A DNA stretch of 44,666 nt from Candidatus Scalindua arabica. Lineage in GTDB: Bacteria; Planctomycetota; Brocadiia; Brocadiales; Scalinduaceae. The notes beneath the pieces are model-generated. The model saw only the letters and a program-made list of their open reading frames with translations, was not told the DNA's origin and ran no database searches. The stretch lies in NCBI GenBank assembly GCA_018263435.1, contig JAANXD010000043.1, positions 1-44,666 on the forward strand, given 5' to 3'. The first letter of the stretch is position 1, and each line of letters begins with the position of its first letter. Below, in pieces: positions 44,150-44,666 of this stretch. The position numbers and the translations under genes are program-made.

Positions 44150-44666
44150 TTAAAAACTAAACTCAAAGCCTACGGCCATGAGAAATGCATCGCTGGGATC
44201 GCCACTTTTATCCTTCGGAAGAACAGGGCTCTGGCCCAGATCACCTCTTGCCAGCAAGTCTCCTCTTACTTCTCTGTAATACTTTCCAGGGAAGAAAAAG
44301 CCTCCTTGCATGTTTACTGAGAGGTGTTTTGTTATAGCATAACTTGTAAAGAAATCGATCTCGTGTCCAAGCTCGGAAGGCAATCTTTCTACCTGGCCGG
44401 AGCCATTGAGACCATAACCCGCTTCATCCGCATGCATTTTCCAATAGTCTATTGACATGTACATCTTGTCTATGGGAAAAATCTCTACACCTACATTAGT
44501 GAAAATAACATTTTCAATTACAAACGGATCATTAAAGACACCCGGCCTGTCAATCCCAAAGTTAAATAAGCCGTGCTGAAGAAGGTGCTTTCAACGGCAG
44601 AAACACCAACGCCAATTTTTACGCCGCAGATTTCATGGTAAAGGAAGGGAGGAATTCCATACAGCC
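44150..44666 (-). pseudogene. AlgE-like outer-membrane barrel C-terminus, frameshifted, runs off the window
   Basis: Minus-strand residues near the stop read KHLSVNMQGGFFFPGKYYRE ... FLMAVGFEFSF, ending in the terminal Phe of outer-membrane barrels. Upstream the frame reads PGVFNDPFVIENVIFTNVGVEIFPIDKMYMSIDYWK, like alginate-export (AlgE-type) family proteins. Further upstream, near 44570-44590, that frame meets a stop while the homology continues in another frame (KIGVGVSAVESTFFSTAYL), so one indel is present. The 5' end lies beyond the window. It would precede the TPR gene in the same direction. Confidence 0.7.

Overview
The window looks like a piece of a Planctomycetota chromosome, most plausibly an anammox-type (Brocadiales, Scalindua-like) genome. 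Pointers are low GC, a prepilin-like module with the planctomycete-style Cys-Pro-Arg-His signature, a planctomycete-type haem peroxidase C-terminus, a stand-alone MetV-type protein next to flavodiiron protein, rubrerythrin and rubredoxin, and very large TPR and AlgE-like barrel genes. No hydrazine or nitrite genes are present, so the lineage is inference. Many short hairpin repeats and several decaying genes suggest a mobile-element-rich genome.

Region 1 (1-5460) is an accessory, decaying island. It holds a possible IS21-like end, a truncated haem protein, and a prepilin/FecR gene (minus strand) cut by an antisense group II intron that carries its own RT/maturase. The front of that gene is missing next to an ISNCY-type transposase gene. 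Region 2 (5462-9347) is a signalling block. It contains an in-frame sigma54-AAA+/HD-GYP chimera, then broken cheR, cheB and receiver fragments, then an intact receiver-GGDEF cyclase. Region 3 (9487-19387) is largely housekeeping: cysS, an acyl-ACP/CoA synthetase, a HEPN/MNT pair, a YIP1 protein, a 707-aa unknown with a DxD motif, clpX, holA and an HU/IHF gene. Region 4 (19468-23280) holds an overlapping minus-strand operon (duplicated-repeat protein, membrane FHA-serine protease, HAD phosphatase, secreted protein) and a small secreted Ig-like protein with a strong terminator.

Region 5 (23775-29319) has a 1056-aa fusion of cNMP-binding, GAF and degenerate sigma54-AAA+ domains with a NosR/NapH-like membrane polyferredoxin, an HD-GYP phosphodiesterase and an ICMT-like methyltransferase. 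Region 6 (29495-33424) is a one-carbon and oxygen-defence set: metV-like, FprA, rubrerythrin, NrnA-like DHH phosphoesterase and rubredoxin. Region 7 (33517-44666) is a minus-strand run: AlgE-like barrel (partial, frameshifted), a 1555-aa TPR lipoprotein, zinc-finger-PqqD protein, two paralogous ATP-grasp proteins, a DAP/ornithine-decarboxylase-like PLP enzyme, a urea transporter and a sirtuin. The close spacing and overlaps from the TPR gene to the sirtuin suggest one operon making an unknown amino-acid or peptide-derived product. This is the best candidate for an undescribed system here.

Two copies of a 103-bp element with matching inverted ends (6645-6747 and 44020-44122) lie upstream of the AAA+/HD-GYP chimera and of the TPR gene.
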